Counted from the stretch's first letter, positions 1 through 12,518 are shown. The stretch is 64,000 nucleotides of DNA from Aurifilum marmelostoma (GCA_027559495.1 JAMXSV010000005.1:930001-994000), one strand, 5' to 3'. Made by a program: numbers and translations. Notes: generated by a model not told the origin, from the sequence alone.

Positions 1-1177
1 TACACTTGAATAGGCTTACTGCTAGTGAATACTTGTATTTCGGACTCCCAGTATACGTCCCTATTTAAGACCCATGCTATTGTTAGCATAAATCTAGGAG
101 ATGCTTCAGGATCTTTACACTACTGCAGTGCATATCACATTCCGCTGAGTGATAATATAGGGTATATAATAGTTTTATAGAGACTCATTCTTAGTGGACT
201 AGTAAAGGTAATCTTACTCCGCCTTTTTATTGAACAATTATTACTACTTTAGTACGGCGATCCAGCTTTCGATGGAAGAAAAAGGCAAGGAGCCAAGGGT
301 AAATCAAACCCGGACTGAGCAATGAGAACGGCCGTTTTGAAAACTGTACTATCAAAACGGTGATCATGCCTTTTCAATTACCCACTTCTCATGTCACCTC
401 ATCTCTGCCACAATAAGTGATGCGACAAGAACGCCGAAACAGCAAGCCTTTGTTATTAATTGTCGGAAAACTCAGCGTCGCAATACTAGAACTCTAAGGC
501 GAAGACCAAAGCTACTCCCCCAAGTATCGCATAGAATGGCGTAATATAATATATTCAAGCGAATGAAGGAAAGAGAGTAGTTATAGTACCACGAGACTCT
601 TTTCTTTTCCGGCTTAATCGACGTTTACCTTAAAGATCGGGACACAAGGACTGTTCCTTGCCCATTCCAATCACTATTGCTTAAGAGCTGCGTACAAGGA
701 ATCCGGAAATGAGTGCGGTTTCTCGTCCAGCCCAACTACCCTCCACTGCACATAAGGAAACGAGGGCGGGGGAAATACTGGAATGGTATTTATTGTTACA
801 TTTCTGTCCTGTTCTACTCATAGACAAAGACAACTGAGGTTCTAGCTTTTCTTATCTCACTACTTGCCTATAACTACCATCTTGTCGTGGATCTGAACCA
901 CTCTGATGTACCAGCCTCATTATTTTGGTGGCACCATACAGCCCGCGTCGGGGCCTGCAAGCCGCGACCTTTTAGCAGTTTGGATCTTGTTCTTCTGCGG
1001 GTTGCTGAAGCTTATTCTGTCTAGATTCTTCCACTGCCGTGTCGAACCTTGAACTCCGATAATGTTACCAAAGCTGAATTATGATCTTGAGAGGGTCGTG
1101 CCCGAGCTGACAAGTGAAGTTCTGCTTACCACCCGGGGTAAATATGGATCCAGACCACCCGGGCCTCCTTTTCTTCG
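1..1177. other. intergenic, no gene seen
   Basis: This stretch has mixed base composition and no open frame with a recognisable protein signature on either strand. It contains no tRNA-like fold or clear repeat that I can see. It may hold the promoter of the broken dehydrogenase that follows. Confidence 0.5.
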
Positions 1178-2084
1178 ATGGTTAATTATATGTTTACTGT
1201 CTTTTCTCCCGGAATAATTGAACACAATGGCCTTGGTGCTGCAGCAGTCAAGGTGTTGGCTAGCCGCAAGCCTGCCTGCCCAGGTCCACATCACTGGGCG
1301 TAATGAGTCTGCCGCAGAGCATATCATTGCGGAAACCAAGTCCGCCGGCTCCACCAGCGAGTTCATCTGCTACGACCACACTAATCTAGCGTCTATAAAG
1401 GAAGCGGCGGACATTATCCTAGCTAGAGAATCAAGTCTCGATGTGTTTATAGCCAACGCCGGAATTATGGCCCTTCCGTCAGGCCTCAGAAGCGACGGCT
1501 ACGACCTTCACTTCGGCATCAACCACGTCGCACACGCCCTTTTGATTCGCAAGCTGCTCCTCCCGATTTAGGAGAGGAGAAGAGAGCGCGGCGAGGCTCG
1601 CGTCATCCCCATATCCAGCCTAGCGATTCTGTTCGCGCCGCAGGGCTATGGCATTGTCTTTGACGATCTCCAGACGGCCCAAGCGTACTGGATCCTGGAC
1701 AACTGGCAACTTTACGCGCAGAGCAAGCTTTCCAACCTCCTATACTTAAGGGCAGGAGCTAGCCGTGCGATACCCCGAGATCACTACACTGCAGGTTGTC
1801 GATCCTAGTCCGAGTAATACCGGCCTGGTGTCGAGTCTAGGATTCCTTGACAAGATGATCGTGTTTCTAGGGAACTACAACAGGTTCCTCGGTGATGGTG
1901 AGTGCCACTGGAAACAGGTGTGGGCGGTCGGTGTACTCAAGGAGCAGGCAAACTAGGGAAATTCCTACGAGCCGGATGGTTGGTAAGCCAGGACTCCTCG
2001 TATCCGCACTAGTCTAGCCATAAGAAACTGGCGGAAAGAATGTGGGATTGGACAGAGGAAGAGCTGAAGCCTTGGTTGGCGTAA
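1178..2084 (+). pseudogene. short-chain dehydrogenase/reductase, broken
   Basis: This is a relic of an NAD(P)-dependent short-chain dehydrogenase of the retinol-dehydrogenase-like type. The cofactor loop is visible from the ATG at 1178 (HNGLGAAAVKVLASRKP, a degenerate TGxxxGxG). The reading frame then changes near 1275, where QVHITGRN begins. The structural NAG motif (FIANAGIMALP) lies around 1450-1480. A TAG interrupts the frame at 1569-1571. The same frame continues to the catalytic YxxxK (LYAQSKLSNLLY, about 1711-1746). Another shift near 1755 leads to RYPEITTLQVVDPSPSNTGL, and a last one gives the C-terminal end LAERMWDWTEEELKPW, with its stop at 2082-2084. That is at least three frameshifts and one nonsense codon, so no full enzyme can be made. 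The family identity is secure from the motifs; the substrate is unknown. Confidence 0.75.
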
Positions 2085-2267
2085 TAACGGTATAACGGTA
2101 AGAATATTGCTTTGCTCTTTCTTTTATTTACGCCTGGCGTAATGGAGAAAACGGCGTCACAATTTTGATCAAAGAATAAAGTATTTTCTCTTATCAAACC
2201 TGAATGACCGTGTCATACAAAAAGACCCTAATTATCGAAGAAACGGCAAAGAAATCAAATAAATGAA

Positions 2268-4171
2268 TTACCCCACCATGTGTCGTTGCTCCTCAGCCTT
2301 GGTATCCGCATGTGTGCTGGATGAGTCGTTACAATACCCCTCAGCAAGTACAACAGTGGTAGCTGGCCGGGCTTCGATCACTTCACAGCTCGTGATCATC
2401 TGCTCCACCATAGCATCCGGCTCCGGGAACAGTAAGCTCAAGACTGAATAAACAAAGGTGCCCATCACAAACCCAAACAGCCAGTCAAATGAGTACAGAT
2501 GACGGGCTCCGGCTGAAATTTGCACCAAGGCGCCGCCCCCTGTTGAACCCGCCACGGCGTGGATGAGACCCGGCAGGTTGGGCACGAATCCGAACAAAAA
2601 AGCCAGCAGCGCCCGCTAGTTTATCCCTTTCCAGTAGCGATACCTACCATAGGGATCATACAGCGCAGGTATGTCGACCTTGCCCTGTTTCACAATCCAA
2701 AAGTCGGCACACATGATGCCAGCTATGGGAGCGAGGAAGATGGCATACCCGCCCATAAAGGTCAGGAAGTTGGACGCGGATGCCACGATGCGCCAAGGCA
2801 CAAAAATCCAGGCGCCCACGACGGCAGCAACGAGACTGCCGCGCCGGATGTTAAGATACCGCGGGAAAAGGACCGTCAGATCGTTAGCGGCCGAGACGGA
2901 GTTCGCTGTGATGTTTGTACACATCTGCGAGAGGGCCCACGCGGCGCCGCAAAAGAATGCTCCCGCACGAGCACCAGACGACCCCGTTTCGATCCAATGC
3001 TGATAGATGTCAAGGGGGTTCCAGATCATCTCGCCACCATAAATGACTGCGGTGGCGGAGGTGCCGATGATTCCGACCAAGGTACCCAGGACGTAAATTA
3101 TTGGGATAAATGGCAACTGGATATACTGGCCTCGGGTGGTGCGGGCGTAGCGAGAGAAGTCAGGGATGTTGCAGGCCAAGGTGGAAAGGCCGCCGGAGAC
3201 AGAGGACATGCAGGACAAGAAGGTCCAGGCCTTGTCTGCCCCTGTGAGAGTGGCACGTTGGGAGAAGACAGGGCCCGCGCCACCAGCTTGATGTACGCAC
3301 CACCCCATGGTGGCGAGGGCGGCAGCAGGAGTGACGATGAGTTTGAACAGAAATAGAGGTCGGAGCTTATTTGGAGAGATTGTGAAGAGAGGGAGCTGGA
3401 TGAGCCAGAAAATCAGGTAGCTGTGTGTACGAACACAAGGACCAAAGAGTTAGTGTGTGTTGTGAATTTTGACACGATAGACAACTGACCTAATCATCCC
3501 CTGGGTTGTGATCCCCATCTGGGTCTCGATATGATTGGGGATGTTGGCGTACGACGGCCAGATGGCCCGTATCATAACCGTCACAGCCGTGGAACCATTG
3601 GTTGTGACGCTTCCCAGCCAAAACATGGCAAGGATACACCGAGAGATGACGCAAAAGTAGCCAAAGTAGTAGCCGAAGGATGATCGGACGAGGACGGAGA
3701 ACGGGACGTGTAATTTGGCGTCGATAGCACCATTGAGAACCATGGGTATCGATGTGCAGAAAGAACCGACGACCACCTTTTGCAGATGCAAGAGAGATAC
3801 CTCGAGTTAGCTCATTCGGATAGCAAGACAGTCATCAATGGTGGCAAGCCGATGGGAGACAAAGGAAGAGAAAAAGGCCAAAGGAAGATTCATAGGCTTA
3901 CGGCTGGAATAGCTTCTCTCCAGCTGAGACCTGCGTCGAGGATGCTGCCGCCTATTTGCCATGTGCCCAAGCTAACGGTCTCACAAGCCCAGTACGCCAT
4001 CCAGGTCCATACGGACCACGTCTGGTCCTCTGGCGGGACCGGGTCCATGTCTTTATTAGACCAAACATATTCAGGCGCCAGGGCCGACGTCTCCTTGGGC
4101 AGCCGCCACGTAAATGAAGGGCAGGTGCGCCAAGCAGTGAGCTGCTGCTTAGAAGGAACAATGGCACGCAT
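2268..4171 (-). pseudogene. NCS1-type nucleobase/allantoin permease with one in-frame TAG
   Basis: This is a nucleobase-cation-symport-1 family permease of the fungal Fur group (uracil, allantoin and related compounds), a plasma-membrane protein with about 12 helices. The exons read cleanly as 4171-3902, 3776-3490 and 3420-2268, with introns of 125 and 69 bases and matching phases. Together they give 569 codons, the usual family length. Family features are WSVWTWMAYWACETVSLGTW near the N-terminus, the LNGAIDAKLHVPFSVLVRSSFG segment of helices 2-3, and GGYAIFLAPIAGIMCADFW further on. One TAG at 2616-2618 replaces the Trp expected in KGINWRALLAF. It would cut the last 116 residues, about two helices. 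On the plus strand the change is CpA to TpA, a RIP-type transition. Everything else is open, so the gene may be a recent loss, a readthrough case or a base error. Confidence 0.8.
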
Positions 4172-4677
4172 ATCTGGTTGAGAGTGATGGGAAAGCTCGA
4201 TGATGATTGACCGAACTTGGCGAGGGACCTGAGTAACAAGTTACCAGGAGCCAGCTTATATGTATTATTTATTATGCAGAAAATGGGGATGACTAGAATT
4301 CGCATATCCTGACGTGAACGAGTAGCGCAACCCCAGGAAAAGCACAAAGATAGGGCCAGTCGTGCTGGGAAGGACGCTTTGATGTCCAAGTCCATGCTTG
4401 CACGAAGAGATACAGGGCAAGAGTGGCTGCTGTTGCACTTCCAGCAGTGGGCGAGATTCTCTCCCTTCGAACCAAACGATGGCGGGATAATTTCGCCCAC
4501 CCGCTTCGGCAAATGTCGATTAGAGCTGTTCGAATATGTATCCAGCTGCCCTTAGACGGTATGATCCTCGCCGCTGCCTGAATTGACAATTATCTCTCGA
4601 TAATAACGTAGGTCGGCAAGCTTTTCCGAGGAGTTGCACGGCCATCCCCCCTTTACGGGCGAGAAAAGCGGGGTACA
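4172..4677. other. intergenic, upstream of the permease
   Basis: This is the presumed promoter side of the minus-strand permease. The open frames here have no recognisable motifs and overlap on both strands, so I call no gene. Confidence 0.45.
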
Positions 4678-4749
4678 TACTCCCAGGTGTGTTCAAGTGG
4701 TATTCCCCACATTTAGTTTTTTGGCCCCCAAACTTTTGAGCCGAATGCA
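4678..4749 (+). repeat. left 72-bp terminal inverted repeat
   Basis: It is the inverted partner of 12771-12842, differing at one position (C at 4683, T in the partner). It includes the run GTGGTATTCCCCACATTTAG and ends at GAATGCA. Unlike the AT-rich interior, it is GC-balanced and almost unmutated. Confidence 0.8.
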
Positions 4750-4967
4750 TCTTCGGTTTTTTCGTCGTTGAAAATTCAGCTATTTTTGCATTTTTATCTT
4801 CCTTATTATTCTAACTTAAGTTTAAAAAAATATATTTAAATTAAGCAAATAGTTAGAAATAAAATAATACTATTTACTTAATACTAGCTATAAAATTAAT
4901 ATTATAAAGTTAAAAAGAGTATATTTAGGGAATTTAAAGGGGCAAAGAGCGATTAAGTTAACTTTCG

Positions 4968-5428
4968 TATTATAACCCGCAACCATCATGACATAGCACA
5001 CCAGGGCCATCCGGAACAGAACCCTTAGTACAGGAAAAGTTCAACACTCACCTACAGAGCCACGCCAGGATTACATAACCCAGGGTTAGGGTTAGGACAA
5101 GGACCAACTAGGATAGATAGCTTTAGATATATGCTATCTAGAGATATCTAGATAGTTCAGATATATTGCTATCTAAGTTAGCCACATTTGAAGACTAGAT
5201 ATATAAGGACACATTTATTACTATTAGATAGATTTAGTATATAGCTCTTTAATTATTAATCTAAGTATTATCTCTAATATAAGTAATAGCTTTACCGCTA
5301 GTAATATACTGCAGAAGACTTTAAAGATTATTTCTATATTCTTTAGATTATACTTTAATCTTATTCTTGCCTAATATAAACCCTTTATATACTTATTATA
5401 TACCCTAGTTATAGCAGTGCTTATTATA
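4968..5428 (+). repeat. 5' LTR of gypsy copy 1
   Basis: The LTR is bounded by TATTATAACC (unmutated form in copy 2: TGTTATGACC) and GCTTATTATA. Near 5080-5100 it carries the telomere-like run AGGGTTAGGGTTAGG. Its first 150 bp or so are less mutated than the equivalent part of the 3' LTR. Confidence 0.88.
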
Positions 5429-5499
5429 TTTTAATAACTCTTATTCAAGTATAGTTTAATATACTCCTTCTTAAGCAATATAGAAATACAATATCTCCC

Positions 5500-6450
5500 T
5501 AGACTCTAACCTTCTCTATTATAGGCAGGGCTCTAACTAGCGCTAAGCTATAGCAAACTATTATAGCCCTATAGGCTTGCATTTAGGAACTTAAGAAATC
5601 TAGCAATACTTAAATTAAGGTCTATAAGATAGATAAGCCTATCCTTTATAAAGAATCGAAGGGCACTCTTTAAGCTTTTATTACTTAGTGCAAGGCCTAC
5701 TTTCTCTACTATTTAGCCTAGTTTATAGATAAGGGAGAGAAAGCAGTCTTTGCAAGAATTTAGTTAGAAAGCAATGCTCTTGCTTAGTTCGAATCTTTAC
5801 TTTAAAACTACCTTAATAACCTAACTATGCCCAATAATTGTAATAAGGAAACTAAAGCTATCTTTAACTTATTTAAAGGTTTCAAAAAAGCATTTAAGGA
5901 TATATTTAGCGACCTAGATAAGAAGCATATAGCAGAACGCAATCTTATAAACCTTAAGCAGACTAAAGCTGCTTTAAATTATATAGCTAAATTTAGGCAA
6001 TATATAGAATAAATTAGCTAGGAAGATAAAGTATTAATATTTTAGTTCTATAAAGAACTAAAGGATAAGATTAAAGATAAATTTTATAAGATAGACTAAC
6101 CTAATAATTTAGCAGAATATATTATAATAGCAGTATAAATTAATAACTGCATCTTTAAATAATAATAGAAGAAAAACTATAAAAGTAATAGATAACTATA
6201 AAAGTTTAGAGCCCTAGCTAATAGTAGAAAATGCTACTAGCTTTAGCAGAACTACTAAGGAAAATAATAGAATTATATAAGTATAGTATAAAGCAGCAGC
6301 ATGCATGCTAGTTTAATAAAACTAGATGCTATGCATTAATGCAATAACTTTCAAACTTAAAGCAAAGGCAATAGGGTATGCTTTAATTATAAGAAGACTA
6401 AATACTTTATATAGGAATATTAATAATTATAAAGGAAATAATGGCAATCT
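5500..6450 (+). pseudogene. gag relic of gypsy copy 1
   Basis: Conceptual reading through the stops gives a retroviral-type Gag/capsid. The clearest open piece starts at 5827 (MPNNCNKETKAIFNLFKGF). A CCHC zinc knuckle follows near 6375-6420, whose spacing is best seen in copy 2 (CFNCGKPRYFAQEY, from CxxCxxxxHxxxxC). Many TAA/TAG codons replace Gln. The boundaries are approximate because no intact frame remains. Confidence 0.7.
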
Positions 6451-8384
6451 ATCTAGGAAGGATAATAGCTTAGCGTTGCTATGCAATAGAAACCCAATTA
6501 TCTAAATAAAAATATCTTAATAGAGCAAGTAATAGACTCTATTAATTATAAATCCCTTAATTAGATTATATATTATAATAATAGTTGCATATTATATCTC
6601 TTAGAGAAAGAAGGTTTAGGATAGTTCCCCTAGAAACCCAAGAAATAACAACAACTTGCTATTAAAAGCAGGGCTTCCATTAAGGATAAACAATTAAATT
6701 ATTCTACTAACCCTATAGATTAGGGATCTAAGGAAGAATAGAACCTAGGAAAATTTCCCCTATAGCACTATCTTATATAGCTTACAGATAATAATAAGTA
6801 TATATCAGATACTATAATATCCCTAGCCTATAATAAGCGCAATAATAACTTAGAAAATATAGACTTCACTCTAGCCCTTATAGAAGAATATACTATAGAA
6901 ATACTTATTCTTAAAGAAGAAACCCTCTAGAATAAATAACCTAATATCCTACTTAAGCCTATTATGCAATAATATATAGATAACTTAGAAGAATTAGTAC
7001 TAACTACCTAATGCAGCAGTCTTAGTTCTAGCAACCTAGATATTAATGTCTAAATAAAACACCTTATATACAGAATATCTCTAAAAACCCTCTTTAGGAG
7101 CATCCTACTTTAGAATTATAAAGCAAATAAATTAAAGGATCCTAGGATTAATGCATTTTATCTCGAATACTACTAGTTAGCATAGATCTTATGCATTTAT
7201 TATAGCTATTAAATCTATTTTAAGGAAAAAGTCAAATATAGATAGTTCCTAACTAGGGAAGAAGAATAACTTATTTAAGTATATAAGGAATTCAAACTAC
7301 AATTTAGGGAAGTACTAAAGAAGAAATACTATAATGCACTTATTAAACTACTAGAGGATTGCCTTAGGCCTTGCATAAATAAAAAATGCAAATAATAGCA
7401 ATGCCTAGTAGAATAATATACTATCTATATATAGAATAAAGCATATGCCTAGCATATATAGCAATGCAATAAAAAATGCTATAAGTATGCATAATAATAA
7501 GCTAAAGCACTAGCTTAGCAAGCAGCTAAGAAGGCCCCAAAAGGAAAAGATTGCCTATAAAAGGATAATAGTTAATTAGGACTATAAGATCCCTATATAT
7601 AATAGCAAAAGGAAGCTACGCATATATATAGCTTAATATAAATATTAATAACTAATATTATAGCGCGCTATTAAATAGCAGCGCATAAGGGAATTATATA
7701 TCCCCCTATATTATTAATATAGCAAAGATACTATAGCAATAGAAAGAGAAGCCCTATATACTTAATACTATAGAAGAATAATCTATTATATATAACTAAG
7801 GAGTAATTAATAAAGAGACTAATTATTTACCTATCTTGAACTAAGGATATACAATATTTATTTCTTTTAATATCATAAATATAGCATACTATAATATAAT
7901 ATTAGAACTTCTATAGCTTAAGGAGCATAATTCTTAAATTAATTAGACTACTAGCTAGATCTCTTAGAAATAAGCTATACCTAATAGGATAATTGCAATC
8001 AAAAGCGCAGAATAAGACTTAGTCACTAAGAATAGCTAAGATAGGCGCTTAAATAAGCACTTACTATATATCTCTAAATTAGCAGGGACTAATAGCTTAT
8101 AGAGAAGAACTATAAATACCTCGAACTTATAGATATAGGTTAGGCATAAGTTAAGAATATAAGTAAATAGAGACTAGTTAGAAAGACTTAATCTAATATA
8201 GAGCAAAAATAATAAACAATCGCAACAAAACGCTTAATAGTACTTACTATTCCTCCAAAAAGCAAAAACAGAGGAAGAATTAATCCTAACACTTGCTAGC
8301 ATACTAGAAAAGTACTACAAGTTTATAAAACTATTCTAAGGAGAATTAGTTATAGAACTACTAGAATATAGTCTATATAACTAT

Positions 8385-11075
8385 AAAATCCCACTTAAGG
8401 AAGGAATTTAGCCCAAATTCTTCCCTATCTATAGACTAAATAAAGCATAACTTAAAGCACTTAAGGAGTACCTTAATAAAAACCTAAAGAAAGGCTATAT
8501 ACAACTATTATAATTACTAGCAGAATATCTAATCCTATTTATACTAAAGAAAAATAGCAAACTATAACTCTATATAGACTATAAATAGCTTAATAATATT
8601 ATAATCAAAAATCGGTACCTATTACTACTTATTAAGGAATTATAAGATTAACTATAAGGCGCATAATAGTTTATAGCGCTAAACCTTAAAAGAGCATATA
8701 ACCTTATTAGAATAAAAGCAGGCAAAGAATAGAAAATAGCATTTCGCATAAGATACAAGCACTATGAATACTTAGTTATATTATTTGGATTAACTAATGC
8801 ACTTATATCTTTCTAGGAAATAATTAATTAAGTATTTAGAAAGCACTTAGATATTTATATTATTGCCTATTTTAATAATATCCTTATTTATTCCTCGGAC
8901 TTAGCAACTTACAGATAGCATATATAAAAAGTGCTATAGACTCTCTAAGGTGCTAAACTCCTTATTAAACTAAAAAAGAGCTATTTCTATATTCAGAAAG
9001 TCGACTATCTCGGATATATAATTAAATCCAGATGCATATATATATAAAAGAATAAGATAAAAGCAATTAGAAATTAGCTAATATCTAAAAGCATTATAGA
9101 TATTAGAGCATTCCTCGGATACGCTAACTTCTACTAATAATTTATCCAATAATACTCGAAGATTATACAACCTATAATAAAGCTTACAAAAAAAGACAAA
9201 CCTTTCTATTAAATAGGAAAAGAGCAGCAAGCCTTTAACGCTATTAAGAAACAAGTTATACAAGAACCTATTTTAAGAGAAGCCAACCCTAGCTAAGAAT
9301 TTGAAATAGCAACTAATGCATTAGACTATGCACTTAGCAAAGAATTTATCTAATAAAATAATTAGAATAAACCACACCTTATTGCTAACTTCTTAAAAAA
9401 GCTAAATAGTCTAGAACTATAATATAGAACCCTAAATAAGGAACTTATAGCTATAGTATATACATTCTAGAAATAGCAATACTACCTTATTAGAGCAAAA
9501 TACCTAATTAAAGTACTTATTAATTATAAGAACTTTATATTATTTATAATAACTAAAGTTTTGAATAAATAATAAGTACAATAGGCAGAATTCCTCTTAT
9601 AATTTAATATTAAAATTAGCTATATTTAAGAAAAAGAAAATACTAGAGCAGACGCTTTTAGTCAACAATCAGATTATATACTAGCATTAGAAATTAAGAA
9701 ATAGATACTCTTCGATTAGAATAAGGAAGGGAACCTTATATAGAAATAAGAAATTAATTTAATACTTAAGATCGCATACTAAAGCAAGAAACTAAAAGAA
9801 ATAATTCTATAGAAATAAAAAGAATATATTAGGAATATATATAGCGCACTAATATATAGGCACTAAGGAGTTAGGGCTACTTATAAATAAATTAAGCAAT
9901 ATTAGAATCTACTAGGCCTTAAGATACAAATTAAGGAGATTATTTAGAAATGCAATAGTTGTAAGAAAAATAAGGCAGAAAGATATAAGCCTTACAGACT
10001 ACTATAACCCTTACTAGTACCTATAACTATTTAGCAATTAATTAGCCTAGACTTTATTACTAAGCTACTTATCTTATAAGAACCTTTAACTAAAGTGCAA
10101 TATAATAGCATTCTAGTAATAGTTTATAGATTAAGCAAGTACGCTTACTTTCTCCCCTATAAGGAAAGCAGTATAGTAGAAGAACTTATATATATATTCC
10201 TTAAAATAATTATTGCCAATTATAGCATACTAGAAGAGATTATCTTAGATAGAGATAGAAAATTTATATTATACTTTTAAATATTACTTATAAAGCAATT
10301 TGGAGCATATTATAAAATATTAATAGCTTATTATCTATAAATAGATAAGCAAATAGAATAAATAAACTAAATTATTAAATAATACCTTAAGCACTATATT
10401 AATTAGGAATAGAATAACTAGGTTAAACTATTACTATTAATACAATTCGCATATAATAGCGCAAATATAAGTATAATAAAGATCTTACTATTCTATGCAC
10501 TCTATAGATATAACCTAATAGCATACTACAAAGCATTGCTAAAGGCAAATATAGAAGCAGCAGAAAAATAAATATAGCGCATTAAGAAGATTTAGGAAGA
10601 TATTTAATAAGAACTTTAGTTTATATAAGAATAAATAACCAAATACGCTAACTCTAAGAGAATTAAGGGACTAATCCTATAGAAAAGAGATAAAATTTAC
10701 TTAAAACGAAAAAATATAAGAACTATCTAACTAAATAATAAACTTAATTACAAAAAAATCGAACCCTTTAAAATCTTAAGAAAAATCTCCCTAGTTAACT
10801 ATAAGCTTGCATTGCTAGTAGGAATAAGAATATACCTAGTATTCTATATTTTACTCCTAAAATTAGCAATATAAGAAATATCTATAAATAATAATATTAA
10901 AGCCAAAGATAATAAGCTAGAATATAAAATAGAAAGGATTTTAAGATATAGAGGTCCTTAGCATAACCTAGAATACTATATTAAATAGAAAGGCTACTTA
11001 GCAAGCAAAAATATATAGGAACTTAAAGAAAACTTAGCTTATATATAATAAGCACTTTAAGACTACTAAATAAAC
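8385..11075 (+). pseudogene. pol relic (RT, RNase H, integrase, chromodomain) of gypsy copy 1
   Basis: Reading through the stops shows reverse transcriptase: the stretch ending in a former Y-x-D-D box, now AYFNNILIYSSD, near 8870-8900. RNase H follows to about 9700. The integrase HHCC finger is at about 9860-9990 (CNSCKKNKA) and the integrase core at about 10090-10280 (NSILVIVYRLSKYAYFLPY). A chromodomain lies at about 10935-11070 (LEYYI-KGYLASKNI). The chromodomain behind the integrase places the element among the chromoviruses. The catalytic Asp codons of the RT box are altered, so the copy is dead. Confidence 0.8.
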
Positions 11076-11323
11076 TAATTATAAAGATAAGCAGTTAGAA
11101 TTTAAACTAGATAAATAAATTACTAATACGCTAGAAACTAGACTAATTAAAAAAAAATATAATTAGGAATATAATCTACTAATTAATACCCTACTAGTTA
11201 GCAGGATATACTATTAGCTAAAGGAAAATATTAGATAAAATACTATACTAGTTAAGAAATATAAATAGTTAGGGATATACTAGTTAATTTAAAGCCTAGA
11301 ATAGCAACTAATAGGGCTAAGAT

Positions 11324-11863
11324 TTAGGGAGCCTCTTTAGCAGACCTCTCTATTCTAGAATAAGAACTAGAGGCTGCAGCAGGCAATCTCTTAGCTAGAA
11401 AACCTAACTAGTCTACTATAGCATTTCTTATATCTATAGAATTCCAATTAAATCCCTTAAAATTAGGAATCTTAGCAGAAGCAGCAGATTCTTTGGAAAC
11501 TACCTCTTAGACTATTTTAGAAGCGCAATAATGCTCCTCCTTAGCTTCTATATATTCTAATGCCTCTATGCTATTAAGGCTATAATGAACTGCGCGCATT
11601 ATCTTCTCAAACTATATACGCTTTTATTTCTATAGACGCTTAACCTCTATAGCAGCATCGCGAAGCTAGCCCTTAGCACCCTCTAACTGCTTCTCTAAAT
11701 ATTAATATTAAACTCTAATCTATCGAATCTCTAAAGCGCTAAGGCTTTAGATATTATATCGAGAATATCTAAGGCGAATATATTCTAAGCAGCAGGAACA
11801 ATTATTAGGAGAGACTTAATAAGACGAAATGCTATAATCCTTGCAAAAAGAATAAGAAGGTAT
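11324..11863 (-). pseudogene. antisense ORF between chromodomain and 3' LTR (copy 1)
   Basis: On the strand opposite gag-pol there is a 540-base frame that exactly matches the length of the frame in copy 2 (50617-51156). Here the start ATG has become ATA and several Gln codons have become stops, all C-to-T type. The predicted product has a cysteine-rich N-terminus (CSFCKGCSISFC, then SSCCSE-IRLRHSR in the better copy) and a charged helical middle (LEKQLEGAKGRL, EALERIEAKEERY). I know of similar antisense frames with a cysteine-rich head in other fungal gypsy elements; their function is not established. Confidence 0.55.
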
Positions 11864-12057
11864 AGTAATAGCGTTTTGAAGAATAATTGAAAGAAAGGAA
11901 TTCTTCTATTTTATTTTCTTAGCATAAGAACTTAAAAATCGAGATTTATTAACTCTATTTAATATAATAAATTAAGAAGATATAATTTAGCAATAGAATA
12001 ATATATAAGAAACTTATAGAAAATTATTTAGAATAATAATTAATAGGAGAGAAATAA

Positions 12058-12518
12058 TATTATAACCTGCAACTATTATAATATAGCATACTAGGGCTAT
12101 CTAGAATAGAACTCTTAGTATAGGAAAAGTTCAATACTTACCTACAGAGCTATACTAGGATTATATAACCTAAGGTTAGGGTTAGGATAAAGATTAACTA
12201 GAATGAATAGCTTTAGATATATACTATCTAGAGATATCTAGATAGTTTAGATATATTGCTATCTAAGTTAGCTATATTCGAAGACTAAATATATAAGGAT
12301 ATATTTATTACTATTAAATAGATTTAGTATATAGCTCTTTAGTTATTAATCTAAGTATTATCTCTAATATAAGTAATAGCTTTATTGCTAGTAATATACT
12401 ATAGAAGACTTTAAAGATTATTTCTGTATTCTTTGGATTATACTTTGATCTCGTTCTTGCCTAATATAAACCCTTTGTATACTTGTTGTATACCCTGGTT
12501 ACGGCAGTGCTCATTATA
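12058..12518 (+). repeat. 3' LTR of gypsy copy 1
   Basis: It has the same 461-bp length as the 5' LTR. The first two thirds are heavily C-to-T/G-to-A changed, while the last 110 bases or so (from about 12410) keep CG and CA dinucleotides. It is followed at once by the TTTCG target duplication. Confidence 0.88.

Larger units (their letters stand above)
4968..12518 (+). mobile_element. Ty3/gypsy chromovirus, complete but RIP-destroyed (copy 1)
   Basis: This is a full-length LTR retrotransposon of 7551 bp. Both LTRs are 461 bp (4968-5428 and 12058-12518). They are flanked by a perfect 5-bp target duplication TTTCG at 4963-4967 and 12519-12523. A purine-rich tract (AGGAGAGA) precedes the 3' LTR. 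The internal order is gag, then reverse transcriptase, RNase H, integrase and chromodomain, which is the Ty3/gypsy order. An antisense frame follows before the 3' LTR. Almost every Gln and Trp codon has become TAA or TAG, so no protein can be made. The outer ends of both LTRs keep more C and G than the core. Confidence 0.92.

Noticed and set aside
2559..3356. 265-codon plus-strand frame
   Set aside because: It is the shadow of the NCS1 permease on the other strand; its composition (Arg, Gly, Asp rich, no motif) is typical of an antisense shadow.
5827..6012. Short open frame as a separate gene
   Set aside because: It is a surviving piece of the gypsy gag, as are 45119-45313 and 56473-56658; 10095-10280, 49387-49572 and 52205-52390 are pieces of integrase.
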